From Caenorhabditis elegans (taxonomy: Eukaryota; Nematoda; Chromadorea; Rhabditida; Rhabditidae), in the NCBI RefSeq assembly GCF_000002985.6, contig NC_003282.8, positions 10,478,001-10,542,000 on the forward strand: a stretch of 64,000 bases of DNA, given 5' to 3'. Each line of letters begins with the position of its first letter. Position 1 is the stretch's first letter. Positions 44,239 to 55,961 of the stretch are shown here, piece after piece. Made by a program: the position numbers and the translations under genes. The notes under the pieces are model-generated. The model saw only the letters and a list, made by a program, of their open reading frames with translations, had not been told where the DNA came from and ran no database searches.

Positions 44239-47200
44239 CTGTGAATTAGCGAGTACAATACACCGTGTGAAACAGAGATTTTCCATTTATTAAATTCATG
44301 GATAATTTCACATAAAACTGCCAAAATCAAAACTCCAGCAACTTCCAAATCGGAGCAGAGCACAAGATCCCATTCTATCATCTTTTCTAAATAAACTATA
44401 AACCACAAGCTGTGAATATATATGCACCATCGCTTCTTTCTTCTGTTTATATCATCCAATTTCTCTTCCAGATGAGAAAATAATTCTTCGCTCCTGACTT
44501 TCCCGTCTTGTTCATTCTATTCTTCGCTTGCTCACCAATAAAATGCAAATCACTATTGTGTGTATGCATCGTCTTGTTCTTTTTGAGCAGCACTTTTTGT
44601 GTCTTTTCAATTCAATCCAGGTCTTCACGACCTTCCCGTAAAAGATGATAATCTACGGAGAGAGGTCGTGGAATTTGTGACGCAAAATTTTGGTGAATGG
44701 AAAACGCCTTCCGTGTGAAAATTCTTTTTGATACTTATTTTGGATAGAGTTCTGTCATCTTGATTCTTTAGATACCGAATTTATCCGTTCTAATATTAAC
44801 TCATTTCTTCATTTTCAAATTTGTGTTTCCCGCTAGTTTTTCCTCTTTTTAGCTAGCAAAAAACATATTTTCCTTTGAAAAAATATGTTCTTCTCACGGT
44901 TGATCAGAATTGCACATTTTTCCGTGATACCAAGTTTAGCGTTTTTTTTTTACTTTTTGCACCCAACTTACTATTAGTACATTTTTTGAGTATTCCGGTG
45001 CAACAACAGTTTTTTCCGGAATTACAAAAAAATATATATATTCTCCAACTGGCACACTCATCTAAATCTTTCATGACAATCTGGCACGCCTTCACGCCTA
45101 CCTATTTGTTATCGTTTTGGTATCAATCATAGTAAGCTAGGTATTAAACTAGGATTACAGTTTCATAGGGTATCTGCGAATCACAGGTAGGGTTGGCAAA
45201 ACTGAACCGAATAGTGAATGCGCCAATATTTTTTGTAACTAATAATTTTTTTAAAAATTTTGGCAAAAGGCACGAGAAAGGCGATAAGTCATCCTCAAGG
45301 CATAGACATTTTTGAACCGACTTTGAAGCTTTGCACTGATAAACTTTAAATTTTGATTTTAAATCATGAAAAAATTGAATATTAAGGTTATTACGTGCTA
45401 TTACAGTCTCGAGATAGTATTTTCATCAAGTAATCTAGGAAAAGTTGAGTACATCACTGTTATAGATGATACGGTACGACGCTTTTTCTGAAAAAAATAT
45501 AATTAAATTATGCCAAGTTGTATAACTTCACTTGAAAAATCTCTCAGTAAGGAATCTCGAATTAAAGCACCAAGAAGGATGACACTGAAAACAAGATCTT
45601 CTAGAAAAGTTAGTGTCTACTCACCACACCGAGTTCTCTCAATTACTAATTGCATTTTCGACAGAGCGTAGAAGACGAAAAAACGGGGGAAGAGCAGGTG
45701 AAATTGAAACTTTTTCTCGAAAAAGCAGCAGGCAGGAGCCCATTTTTGTCGTTGTTTTTTCAACCCTCCACGACTCTTCCTTATTTCGCGTTTTTTTCTT
45801 GTTTCGTTTCTACTTTTTCCCGTTTAGTTTGAATTACAAACGAGAATATCCCTGACAACTATTCTTTTTTTTCCAACCTTGTAAATTGTTGATTGTTGCC
45901 CTTAAAATCTATTAATAATCTCGTATCAGATTAGGGAAATTTCTAGGGTTTTTTTTGTAAATTTTACAAGTCAATTTGAAATCAAAACTTATCAAATTAA
46001 AAAATAAGTTCGTTTTTTTTCTTAGAAAAATGAACAGTGGTGGCGTTTTTTTGTCACAGGTTCTGACTTTCTTACTTACCTTTAGGCCTAAAAAACAGGG
46101 GTAACTAGAAGACGATCTACGTCTTGGCAGGTAGGCGTAGGCCATGTCAGGCACATAGGTTAAATATTTTCATGCTTGCTCGCAAAGCTCTTTTTAGGTT
46201 TCAGTTTCGTAATTTTCTCAAGAATCGGTGTTTCATTGTAGCATTAAATCTTGGTGAATTGAATATTTCTCAAACTTGGCTCGAATATAATTTGGAAACT
46301 ACAAATACAAATAATTGTTCAATGTGAAAGGAAAATTGAGATATGTGTTGTTTCAAATATCTTTTTTGAAAGTTATAACAGTACAACTTGAATACTAATT
46401 ATAACTATTGAAATATACAAATTGACATTATTCAGATCTTCATACAATAAATTTACCTGTCCATCACAGATTAATCCTTTAGTGATCGCCATAAGAAATT
46501 TGATCTGACACATTTTTTCCATGTTGAAATCCGAGAAAAGTCACAAGTTTTTCCTTGTATCAAATTTGTTCTCATTTTCCGGTGCATTCCCCTCCATCCA
46601 TCTCCATCGTCCTTCAACTTTGTTGCCCTCTCCTTCTCCTTTTATGTACCCCCTTTTTTTATGCTTCTGCTTCATACTCTGTAGTGAGTAAGTAGCATCT
46701 TCTACGTCATCTGCGTCTCCACAAATCGCACAGTGTATGACGGGAGATTTGGCTTCGCGCCAAAATTGTTTCGTATGAATAGAAAACGTCTGTGTTGTGT
46801 CCACTGCTTCGACCACGGAGTGCTCTATTTCTTCTTTATTACTGCCACAAAAGGCAGATTCCAAAATACTTCATTCCGAAGCTAAACTCCTAAAAAATGG
46901 GCGTCATAAGCTTCAAGTTTTCTCTGAATTCCTAACGTCTAACCAAAGTATTTGCCCTCCGGCGGCGATTTTGCTAATTTCGAATGGTCGAGCTTCCGTA
47001 CCAACAACATCTTCTGCTTCATATTCATATTCTTAGCCTTCATTTTCTTCCCTCTTTTCATATTCTTCAACTTCCTATTTATTCATTATTTTCCAACAAT
47101 TGGTTGTGAACAGCGACGCAGAAGACGTCGGGCAATTGAAGTGACACGAGATCGTCTTTTTTGCTCATTTTACCTATTCTATTAAAAACGACACTTTTAG

Positions 47201-47300
47201 AATTGTCTTCTCCTTCTTCAAAGTTCCCCGTTAAACATTCAAAATTCCTCCTCCTTCGAAAGATTCGAAAACGCCAAAAATATCTTTTCTACGCAAAATT

Positions 47301-50300
47301 ATGAATCGAATAGGACCCCGCCGACGGGGGTTTCGGACGAGGTAAGTTGCAATTTTAGCTGAATCTTTGGTGTATTTTTGCAATTAGGCCAGATTTTTAA
47401 TCTGAAATTATTTTTCTAACCACTGTAAGAACCCGTATTTTCTGCATTATCACTACAAATTTAATCAATGTACTGATATATGTATTTTTAGATATGAATT
47501 TGTATGATATATGTCTTCAGTTTTTACCGGTCATAGAATAGACCTGCGAGTAGACAGGCGCAAAGTAACATCTGTATACTGCACTACTTATTTCTTACTT
47601 TTTTTTAATTCATAAAGAACAGGTTTTAATCACTCTTGTGCGGAAGACCGAACGCTGGTTTATTTGGAATCAATTTAAAATTAACGTCCGAAAAAAACCG
47701 AACACTCGGTTCGTCAGCATTACCTAATAAACATTTATTATAACTATTTTCGGTACTTGTATTTGAAATTTTAAATTGGTACTTCATTGTATACTGTGGC
47801 TGAAAAGATTTTGATAAATCTGGAAATTTGAAAATGATAGATTTTTGTACAATATTCTATTGTAAGGGGTCGTAAGCAAAACATTAAATAAATATCTGTG
47901 TCATGAACATTTTTATGTAAATTTGATAGCTGATGGAAGAAAACATAGATTTTTTAAAGTGCAATTATGATCATGAGCCGAAAAACTGTTTGAGTTATTC
48001 ACGTCAATTGAGATTTAACTAACAATAAAATTTGAAAATATTTTCAAAATCAGCGTATTTATACTGCCATGTCCAACTCCAAATTTCTCGATTTTCAGAC
48101 AAAACGGTAACAGTCAACAAAAGGAGATAGTGGAACCAGTGATGGCAAGTGGTGTTTGCGTTCATTCAGTACTTCCGTTTAAATCCGCCAATGCCGCAGA
48201 CTGCTGTAAGTATTTCTTTTGTTTTTATCTGTTTCTTTCATTGTAGTTTTCTTTTGTTTTTCGTCTTTTTATTGATGGATGTGTCCCTTTTGTTCCGAAA
48301 ATTGAGCCGCCGCCCTCAGCTCCCTGATGGACATTGCCGATTGTTTTTAAGTGTTTGTCGAATCGGTACGTAAGCGTTAAGTAAAAAATGGGCGAGCATA
48401 CGCACATCAAATACAATTTTTTGTATTTTATGACTTTATTCACTCCATTATCTTGATGAAACCTAGTTTTGTGGTTTGAAACGAATACATATTCATTCTC
48501 GTACTTTTCTGGCAGAACTCACCAAAATACAATTTCAGTACCGTAATATTGAACACAACAATCCTCTCATTAATTTTTATACACCAAATCAGAACTTTTT
48601 ATATTTTGGGGCATTTTCTCACAAAGCGATCCTTCGAAATCTTGATTTCGGTCAGCTCTTTTTTCAAAATTTTGGAGAGCAAAACATCCTCCATCGCTGA
48701 GGTCAAGGAGCAAAACATGAAACTCGTATAGTGATGGTCATTAGGGATTCAGGAACCAATTAGTGTGACGGCGGTAGCTGTCAAACCACTGGGTACTTGT
48801 TTGAGATATTGCATTTTTGAATTTTTTAGTAGGCGTTTGAAAAAGGAAATTGACACTTTTCGTTGTTATGGCCATGTTTTAAATGTTTTTCATGGTCAAA
48901 GACTATTGGGACAATGAGACCAGTTAAACATTCAAATAATGTACGTAGGCATAGGCACAAGAATGGCTGCCTGTACGGCTTCAAGACGACCTACGTCTAC
49001 CTCGCGCTTATTTTAAAAGTGCACATGAATATTTTCGACGTTAACTGAACTTTCAAGTATAGTAAGAAATGCATAAATCAAAATTGTAGAGCGTAAGGCA
49101 GGAAAGAAGACATGGGGAAGGCGCTCACGCCTGAAGACGTCCATATGTACCTGCTTATCATGAATAACTTATTTTGAAGAGTCTGGAATACTTGAAAAAA
49201 TTTTCTTTCAATCGCAACCAATATAATAAGTCAGAATGTATATTTTTAGACAAGGACGGAAAATTTTCAATTTGCCGAGAGAAATTTCTTGAGTCCCAAT
49301 CGCGAAAAATTCAAAAACTAGATTTTTGAAGTTTTGATTTTATAATTACACAGTGATGCACCTTTGAATGTAGTGTTTTTACTGCTTTTTCAACTCCCAC
49401 CTCCTTACCGTATTCCCAAATCACACATTTTTCTATTTTTTTCCGTCGTCATCAATCATGTTTCGCTTTTCTATGCTTCTTCTTCTACAATCATCCCGTC
49501 ACATTTCCAGCCAATCGAGCACGTCGTCTGTCAATCCACCTCATCATTATCTACCTCACAAATCGTTCCCACTCTCTATCTCCACCCATTTTCTTCATCT
49601 TTTTGACGGCTCCAAAAGCCCCATAAAAACTTATCCTGTGCCCAGCCAGTTCATCCAGTTTTTAGAGCAGCTCTTCTTTTTTTTCCTTTCCTTGTTTTGT
49701 TATTTGATGCTCTTTCTCTCACTTTTCCATTCTTTTTTTCAACCGACACCACCGCCGGTACTAGTGTGTTCAATCTTACTCTTCATCTTGCTCCCACACA
49801 CACTTTCCTCATCTTTCAACTGATTCTTGATCAACTCTAAACCAACAATCTCTAGGATTAAGTGAGAGGACAACATGGAGCCCATCATCGTTCATTTCCA
49901 CTTTTTTCGGAGAGTTTCAATGAGTCTTTAGAAAAACAAGAATAGCGGGTAAACCACCTATTGTCTCCTAAAAAAATTTTGTGTTACTTCGTTGGTTTTC
50001 TTATAGATTTTTCTCAAATATGGAATCATTGGTGTTTTTCTTATTAGAATTACTCTGGTCGATCAATTTTTGAAGACATAGAAAAAGATTGAAACTCTGA
50101 CTTCTGACTTCATCGAGTTTAGTAAGTTTAAAATTTTTGATAAACTGATTTCCAAAATCTGATTTCCTGATACACGACTCATACCGTATTACTACAGTAA
50201 CCCGATAGTGCTCGGCCCTTGAGAGTGTATCGTTTAGTTTTTCCTATGAAATTATTAATATTAATAATGATCTTATAAGCTACAAGAAATCTTTTTAAAA

Positions 50301-52319
50301 AATCTGCTTCTACAAAAATTACGAATATCATAATCTCATAGCTTCAAAAATCAGAGAAAATCCTTAATCTGCACCAAAACTCAATCCCAGGAATAATAAA
50401 ATCTCGCGAGAATTCATGGACAATTATTTTGAGATCATCCATTCGTTGGGGGCATCATGAAAGTTAAAGTTAACTAGACGCGGGATCATATACCACATGT
50501 TCAATTTTCCAGATGTCATCCATTTTTCTTCCGTTTTCTCAAGTATTTTTCTAACACTGGTGCCCCCGGAAACTAATGGAATTGAGATAAAAGTTTAGGG
50601 AAATTGCGTGGAAACTATAGAGACGCAGCGAAATCATCAATCCGTTGCTCTTTTTCCCACTGTTTCGCAGGTTTATTGGCACCTCCGCGCTGATCCTGGT
50701 CGCAAGTCTTCTCATTTTTCCAACATGATTTTGCAGAGCGAAAAATTAAAACTCATCTGGCATTATCTGAATCCATTTTTTTTTAAATTAAAATATAGCT
50801 ACCATACAATATGTCAATAATTACAGTAACCGACGTTATATTACTTGATAATAATATAAATAAAAATTGGAACACCTTTCCTTCCGACCTAGAATAATTT
50901 TTTTGTACAAAAAATGCACACTAGTGCAGTCTTCAGCTTCAAAAATTAAAATCCGTCTATTTTCTGTAATTGAAAAAATAGTTTTTTTTGAAAATGTTGA
51001 GAATATCCTAAATCATTTTGCACCTGAAAATATCATGAAATCTAAAAAGTTCTTATGAAACAACTGCCCATCAATTTTGCCTCTCTTGGATTGTCCATGT
51101 CCTTTCCGACGTGACGTTGACATTTCCTCATTTCATCAAAAAACTGAGAGCATGTCATTTCTCTCTCTCTCTCCATCCTCACCTCATTGTGTTCTTGTTA
51201 TTTTTCGTCTCTGATTGTAACAGACACCACAAATACAACTGGAGTGTCCCCTTTTCTCCGTTGTGGGAAGTGTTTTTTGGTTCAATGAAAAGAACAATCT
51301 TTGATTGACATCCTTTTTTGGTAATTCTTGAAATCATCTAAAAAAATATTATTTGAGTTTTGGATACTGAAAGTTTATGTCACATTTTTTGTTCTGAGTT
51401 TTAGTAGTTTATGATAGATACCGTATTATTTTTATTGGTCATGCATATCTTCTTATGTTTCAAAAAATAATTATCCAATTCACTAATTTAAGTAGCACGA
51501 CGCGACATGTATCGCCAGGGAACCAATCAATCGGTGTGCTCCGATGCCGATGAGTTCACACCAGAAGAACTTCAAGAATTTGCTCAAGCCTTCAAATTGT
51601 TTGACAAGGATGGAAACAACACAATGAATATCAAAGAATTGGGTGAAGCAATGCGTATGCTTGGTCTGAATCCAACTGAAGAAGAGCTTCTTAACATGGT
51701 TAACGAGTATGATGTGGATGGTAATGGAAAAATTGATTTTGGAGAATTTTGTAAAATGATGAAGGAAATGAACAAAGAAACTGATCAAGAGTTGATTCGG
51801 CTTGCTTTCAAGTGAGTTTTTCTCTTATTTTTCTGTAATTTTTAGTGGTTTCCATAAAATCAAACAACACACAGAAACTGATGAAATGCAAATATTTTGA
51901 CACTTTTTAATGTCCTGAATATAAATTTCAAATCCTCTTTCAAGTGAACAAAAATCAACGTTGACCCGTTTTCAGAGTGTTTGATAAAGATGGAAACGGG
52001 TACATTACTGCACAAGAGTTCAAGCATTTCATGACTACAATGGGTGAAAGATTCAGTGAGGAAGAGGTTGATGAGATTATTCGAGAAGTTGATAAGGATG
52101 GCGATGAACAGGTAAGACATGATTCTGGATGAATTAAAAAACATGATTGATTAGTTTGATGAAAAACAACAATACAGATTCCCTATATGTATGAATCTCT
52201 TTAATTTTCAGATCGACTTAGACGAGTTCGTCAACATGGTTGCTCCGATTGTATCGGATGGTACCAAAACTGATCCATTCCTCGAACCAACTGCCTCCAC
52301 TAATCCACCTACCAAATAA
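47301..52319 (+). CDS. cal-4: CAL-4, calmodulin-like four-EF-hand protein
   Basis: Exons 47301-47341, 48099-48205, 51493-51811, 51976-52111 and 52212-52319 give 236 aa in continuous frame. A 54-residue N-terminal extension (starting [14 protein letters not shown]) precedes an internal Met that could start a 182-aa form. Four EF-hand loops follow: [12 protein letters not shown] (87-98), [12 protein letters not shown] (123-134), [12 protein letters not shown] (159-170) and DKDGDEQIDLDE (195-206). All have Asp at position 1 and Glu at 12. The usual Gly at position 6 is Asn in loop 1 and Glu in loop 4. A Pro/Thr-rich tail ends NPPTK. The protein is expected to bind calcium and may regulate calmodulin-type targets. 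The symbol is from memory; cal-1 was excluded because its N-terminus differs. Confidence 0.85.
48206..51492 (+). other. Large cal-4 intron
   Basis: This 3.3-kb intron holds pyrimidine-rich sequence at 49360-49830 that gives long but unconvincing open frames, and a repeat-like patch at 48930-49160. The acceptor at its 3' end (TAATTTAAG) is weak for the species. Confidence 0.5.
48930..49160. repeat. Dispersed-repeat-like patch
   Basis: Contains GTACGTAGGCATAGGCAC, GACGACCTACGTCTACC and GCTCACGCCTGAAGACGTCC, short inverted or variant forms of a GTAGGC/CTACGTC wording also seen near 46110. I infer an old interspersed element. Confidence 0.35.
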
Positions 52320-52751
52320 ACTTTGTCACTTAAATTACAACAAACTGCCTATCTTTTTCCAATTGATACTACTTATTTCTAACTGAGTCAAAAATGTACA
52401 AAACTCCCGATGCATTCCCTCATTTTAATATCGCTAGGTGTTATCCGGTAGAAATCATTTGTGCAGAAACCCTGTGGACCATTACTTTTTCTTCGTTTTC
52501 ATTCCATTTGATAATTGATCTCTGTTTAATGTATTTATTTGGTCTCTATGTAATTCAATTTTTTGAATCAATAAAAATAAAACATGAGTCTTTGATGATG
52601 ACAACTTTTTTCTAACAGATTCGAATAGAAAACACAGAATTTGTCAATTTATTGAAACATGACCGAATCTCTGTTTCTCCACATCTCTGCGTTGTTTGCC
52701 ACTTAATCGTCAAATATGTGTTGTTCAGTTCAGTTTTTTTGCATTTAGAGA
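52320..52751. other. cal-4 3' UTR and NAT gene 1 promoter
   Basis: These 432 bp separate two tandem + strand genes. The spacing is wider than the roughly 100 bp of a typical worm operon. I see no U-rich operon signature beyond ordinary AT-rich sequence. Confidence 0.5.
52570..52575 (+). terminator. cal-4: Poly(A) signal for cal-4
   Basis: AATAAA 250 bases past the cal-4 stop. Confidence 0.6.
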
Positions 52752-54888
52752 ATGAGTAAAAATAGTGGAGATCTACATTTTCATGTCAATGATGTACCAC
52801 ATAAATCGGCAATTTTCTTTTTCGGACTTCAGCAGATGCTCGTTTGTATTTCAGCTTTACTTGTAACTCCATACTTTGTTTCCAATTTATTATGTGCTGG
52901 AGCGGAAACTACTGAAGTCAGGTTGGTTGAAATATATTACAACAATTTGAACTGGCTTTACTGTTTTCCATACGTAACACTATGTAATTCTTGTTGCGTG
53001 TTTTGAATCCGGACATTTGTCTTCTGAAGTTAACTGAATAAAGGACACTGGGACTACTCTTGATTGTTTTTATCTTCAAAATAAGTTATTTCTACCAACT
53101 AAAAATTCAGAGTTCAACTAATTGCCGCTACATTCATCTCCAGTGGAATTGCAACAATACTACAAACTACGTTCGGTCTAAGGTTTTATGATACTAAACC
53201 GGATATTTTATGACACATACTGTCTGCAGATTAGCCATACTTCACGGTCCATCGTTTGCCTTTTTTCCTGCTTTACACACCTTTGGGGATGTCTACCCAT
53301 GTAATTCGGATACTGATACAACACAATGGAAGGAAAAATTACAGATGGTTAGTGGAAAGCTTTAATAAACTTTCGCTGGACTATGAAACGTTACAATATT
53401 GGCCCAGTATAATCCTCTATAGATAATTTAAAAAGCTAATTTTTCATAACTGAAAAATACGTGAATTTTTTCAGATATCAGGTTCACTGTTTGTTGCAGT
53501 TTTAATTATGCCTTTCCTGGGGATTACTGGAATGGTTGGAAGAATTGCAAAACATATTGGCCCAATTACAATTGTACCTATGCTAATGCTTTTATGTATT
53601 GGAACTGTACAAGATATTGAGCAAAAAGTCTCGCACCATTGGATTTCGATTGTCGAAATCTTACTTCTCATTATCTTTGTAGTTTTATTGGAAGAGTTCG
53701 AAGTTCCGATGCCAGCATTCTCTATGGAAAAGAAGGCATTTTACACTGCTAAGATGAAGATATTCAGTCAGTTTCCGGTAGAAAATATTATTTAAACCAC
53801 AATTTCAACATTTCTAATTACAGTATCTCCTGGGAATCATGATAGCTTGGTTTGTGTGTTGGATACTAACAATCACTGATCTAGAGCCATATGGATGTTC
53901 TGCAAGAACTGATAGGAATGAAAGTTTATTTGTATTAGAAAATACTCCATGGATTCAAATTCAATACCCTCTTCAATATGGGCTTCCAAAATTAAGTGCT
54001 CCATTGATAATTGCATTCAGTGCTTCAATGTTAGCTGCAACGATAGAAAGTATTGGAAATTATGGTGAGCATTCCTCACGTTTTAAACATTTAAAATCTA
54101 TTGATCTATAGGAATATGTGCTCGGATTTGTCAGCAAGGAAGTCCTCCATCTTCAAGTATGAATCGGGCATTTGTTGTAGAAGGTTTTGGAAGTATGTTA
54201 GCAGCATTAATGGGAGTTGGAACTGGTGTTACAACTTATTCAGAGAATATTGCAATTATGCAAGTCACAAAAGTTAGTAGTTTGTGGCATTAATGATATT
54301 ACAATATTTGAATTTCAGGTAACCAGTCGAATAACAATGCAATGTGCCGGAGTAATTCTAATTTTAATGGGTATTTTCTCGAAATTCGCTGCATTTCTTG
54401 CAATGATACCTGAAGCTATAATTGGAGGAGTATTAACTGCTGGAATGAGTATGATTTGTGGAGTTGCATTTTCAAATTTACAATCAGTTGATCTACGGCT
54501 TTCAAGAAACTTGACAATAATTGGACTTTCAATTATTCTTGGATGCACAATTCCAGCTCACTTTGAGAAATCACCTCTTCATAGTGGAAATAAGACAATT
54601 GATGACATTTTTGGAACATTATTAAAAATGAGAATGCTTGTTGGAGGATTAATTGCATTTTGTTTAGATATTATTGCTAGTGGAGCAACAAGAAAGCAAA
54701 GAGGATTTGAAGATAAGTTAGAGAAGATTGAAATATCAGTGGAAAAGAATGGATTCGCATTGTCTTCATTTGCAAATCAGACTATTTTGAAAATTCCATC
54801 ACTTACAAAACTTCCAATTGTTCCGTCTGAAAAGTCAATAAGAAGAATAGAAGAATTAAGAATGAAAGTAATTGACCATAAGATTTAA
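52752..54888 (+). CDS. Nucleobase-ascorbate transporter (NAT/SLC23), gene 1
   Basis: Seven exons: 52752-52921, 53111-53182, 53230-53347, 53475-53777, 53824-54064, 54112-54272 and 54319-54888, giving 544 aa. The sequence has many hydrophobic helices and family landmarks: IFFFGLQQMLVCISALL in the first membrane segment, the NAT signature region SENIAIMQVTKVTSR, and GVAFSNLQSVDLRLSRNLTI near the C-terminal helices. SLC23/NAT proteins carry ascorbate, uric acid or nucleobases across the plasma membrane. In the signature, Ala stands where Gly is common, so substrate is uncertain. All splice sites are canonical. From 54141 to the end it is shared with NAT gene 2. I believe it belongs to the T07G12 gene group, from memory. 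Confidence 0.88.
54141..54885 (+). repeat. 745-bp inverted repeat, arm 1 (inside NAT gene 1)
   Basis: It matches the reverse complement of 58748-59492 with no difference in the DNA segments I compared, including the 46-bp intron 54273-54318. The encoded proteins are identical over their last 222 codons. The first mismatches outward are at 54140 and 54125, and identity ends three bases before the stop. Confidence 0.93.
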
Positions 54889-55961
54889 ATTTATATTTTT
54901 AATTAATAAACAATTTTTATAATATTTTTTTCTTTGCTCTTATAATTTTTTCTTACTTCCATGGAAAGTCCTTCAATTGCCCATTCGGACTATGAGATTT
55001 GTGAATAAATCGAAAAATCAAAAATCTGAAGAATAATCGGTTTCGCAAGTCTATAGATTCCGGAGATCAAAATAAAAACCGGTTAATCTTAAAAAAATTT
55101 TCTTGCTAAGACTTCTCTTTGATGTTTCATTCGGACTTTATCTCATCTTCTCACGGATGATGTTCCCAGCGAGTCACCTCCTATGTCTATCGCGTGTGTT
55201 TGTATTTTAGTCGTTTAGGTGTGATTTTAACTTGGATTCAGGGTGCGCGGCAATTGGCGACCGCCAGTTCTACAAAATGAGACGGTTGGGCATGTTTCCT
55301 CGATATTTTTCATTAAAATTAGAATATAGAAACATATTTTCTTTATTTGAAATTAACTTTTATTTGACTTTGAACAACCGATAAAGTGTTCAAAAATTGT
55401 CCAAATGTTGAAAATAATTTGTTACCGCCACATGCTGATCTATCACTGCAAAAGTTGGACAGACAAAGCATCACTTTCAATCTTATAACTTTCGTTTTGA
55501 AATATTTCAGTTTATTTCTGCACTAATTTCAAACCATGTAAAACTGCGCCAAAATCAATTTGTCGCAGGTTTCAGCGACTTTAAAGTTGTTTTGGGAAAT
55601 GCAAGGATTCTAAAATCTTAATGGTTTAGCGAAAAGCTGTGCCGCTAAAAATTGTGTAGCGACATGACTTTTAAATGGAAAATATCCCATTTTAAAGTCT
55701 GAAAGTAAAACAATACCATGTTAATAAAGAGAAAGCGTACAGACCCATTTTCCACGCCCTTTTAGCAGATTTTAGCTTTGATTGTGGGCGGAACGCGCGC
55801 GAGTGTAGAATTTGTTGATTTTTAGCATTAATTTTTCGCTAGCGACCTATTTGATGAATTTTCGCGCACAAAATGTTTGATTCTCCTAATTTGCGCAATT
55901 TTTTTTTGAAATAACAATGATCAATTCATTTTCCAGTCTTTCAGTTGTTTTCCTTTGGGCG
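54889..55961. other. Intergenic region between NAT gene 1 and the DUF229 gene
   Basis: AATAAA at 54905-54910 probably ends the NAT gene 1 transcript. The rest has no supported exon. 55230-55290 (GGGTGCGCGGCAATTGGCGA) and 55770-55810 are CG-richer patches of unknown nature. Confidence 0.5.
54905..54910 (+). terminator. Poly(A) signal for NAT gene 1
   Basis: AATAAA 17 bases after the stop codon, which gives a very short 3' UTR. It lies just outside the inverted repeat. Confidence 0.6.

Larger units (their letters stand above)
41906..47300. other. Intergenic region upstream of cal-4
   Basis: This is 5.4 kb of mostly AT-rich sequence. One exon-like stretch is noted at 43543-43643 and one 21U-RNA motif at 44268. 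46110-46160 carries GGCAGGTAGGCGTAGGCC, related in wording to 37744-37772 and 48930-49160. 46540-47180 is pyrimidine-biased with CG dinucleotides and probably belongs to the cal-4 promoter. Confidence 0.4.

Noticed and set aside
46541-46864. 107-codon minus-strand frame with HCAICGDADD
   Set aside because: The two nearby cysteines suggested a zinc finger, but no second ligand pair, no splice context and promoter-like sequence around it make coding unlikely.
49364-49823. Hydrophobic open frames in the large cal-4 intron
   Set aside because: The pyrimidine-rich DNA codes for Phe, Leu and Ser by composition; there is no supported splicing to cal-4.
51507-52319. Identification of the EF-hand gene as cal-1
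   Set aside because: My recollection of CAL-1 has a different N-terminus and canonical loops. The neighbouring NAT genes and the 236-aa length fit cal-4 better.
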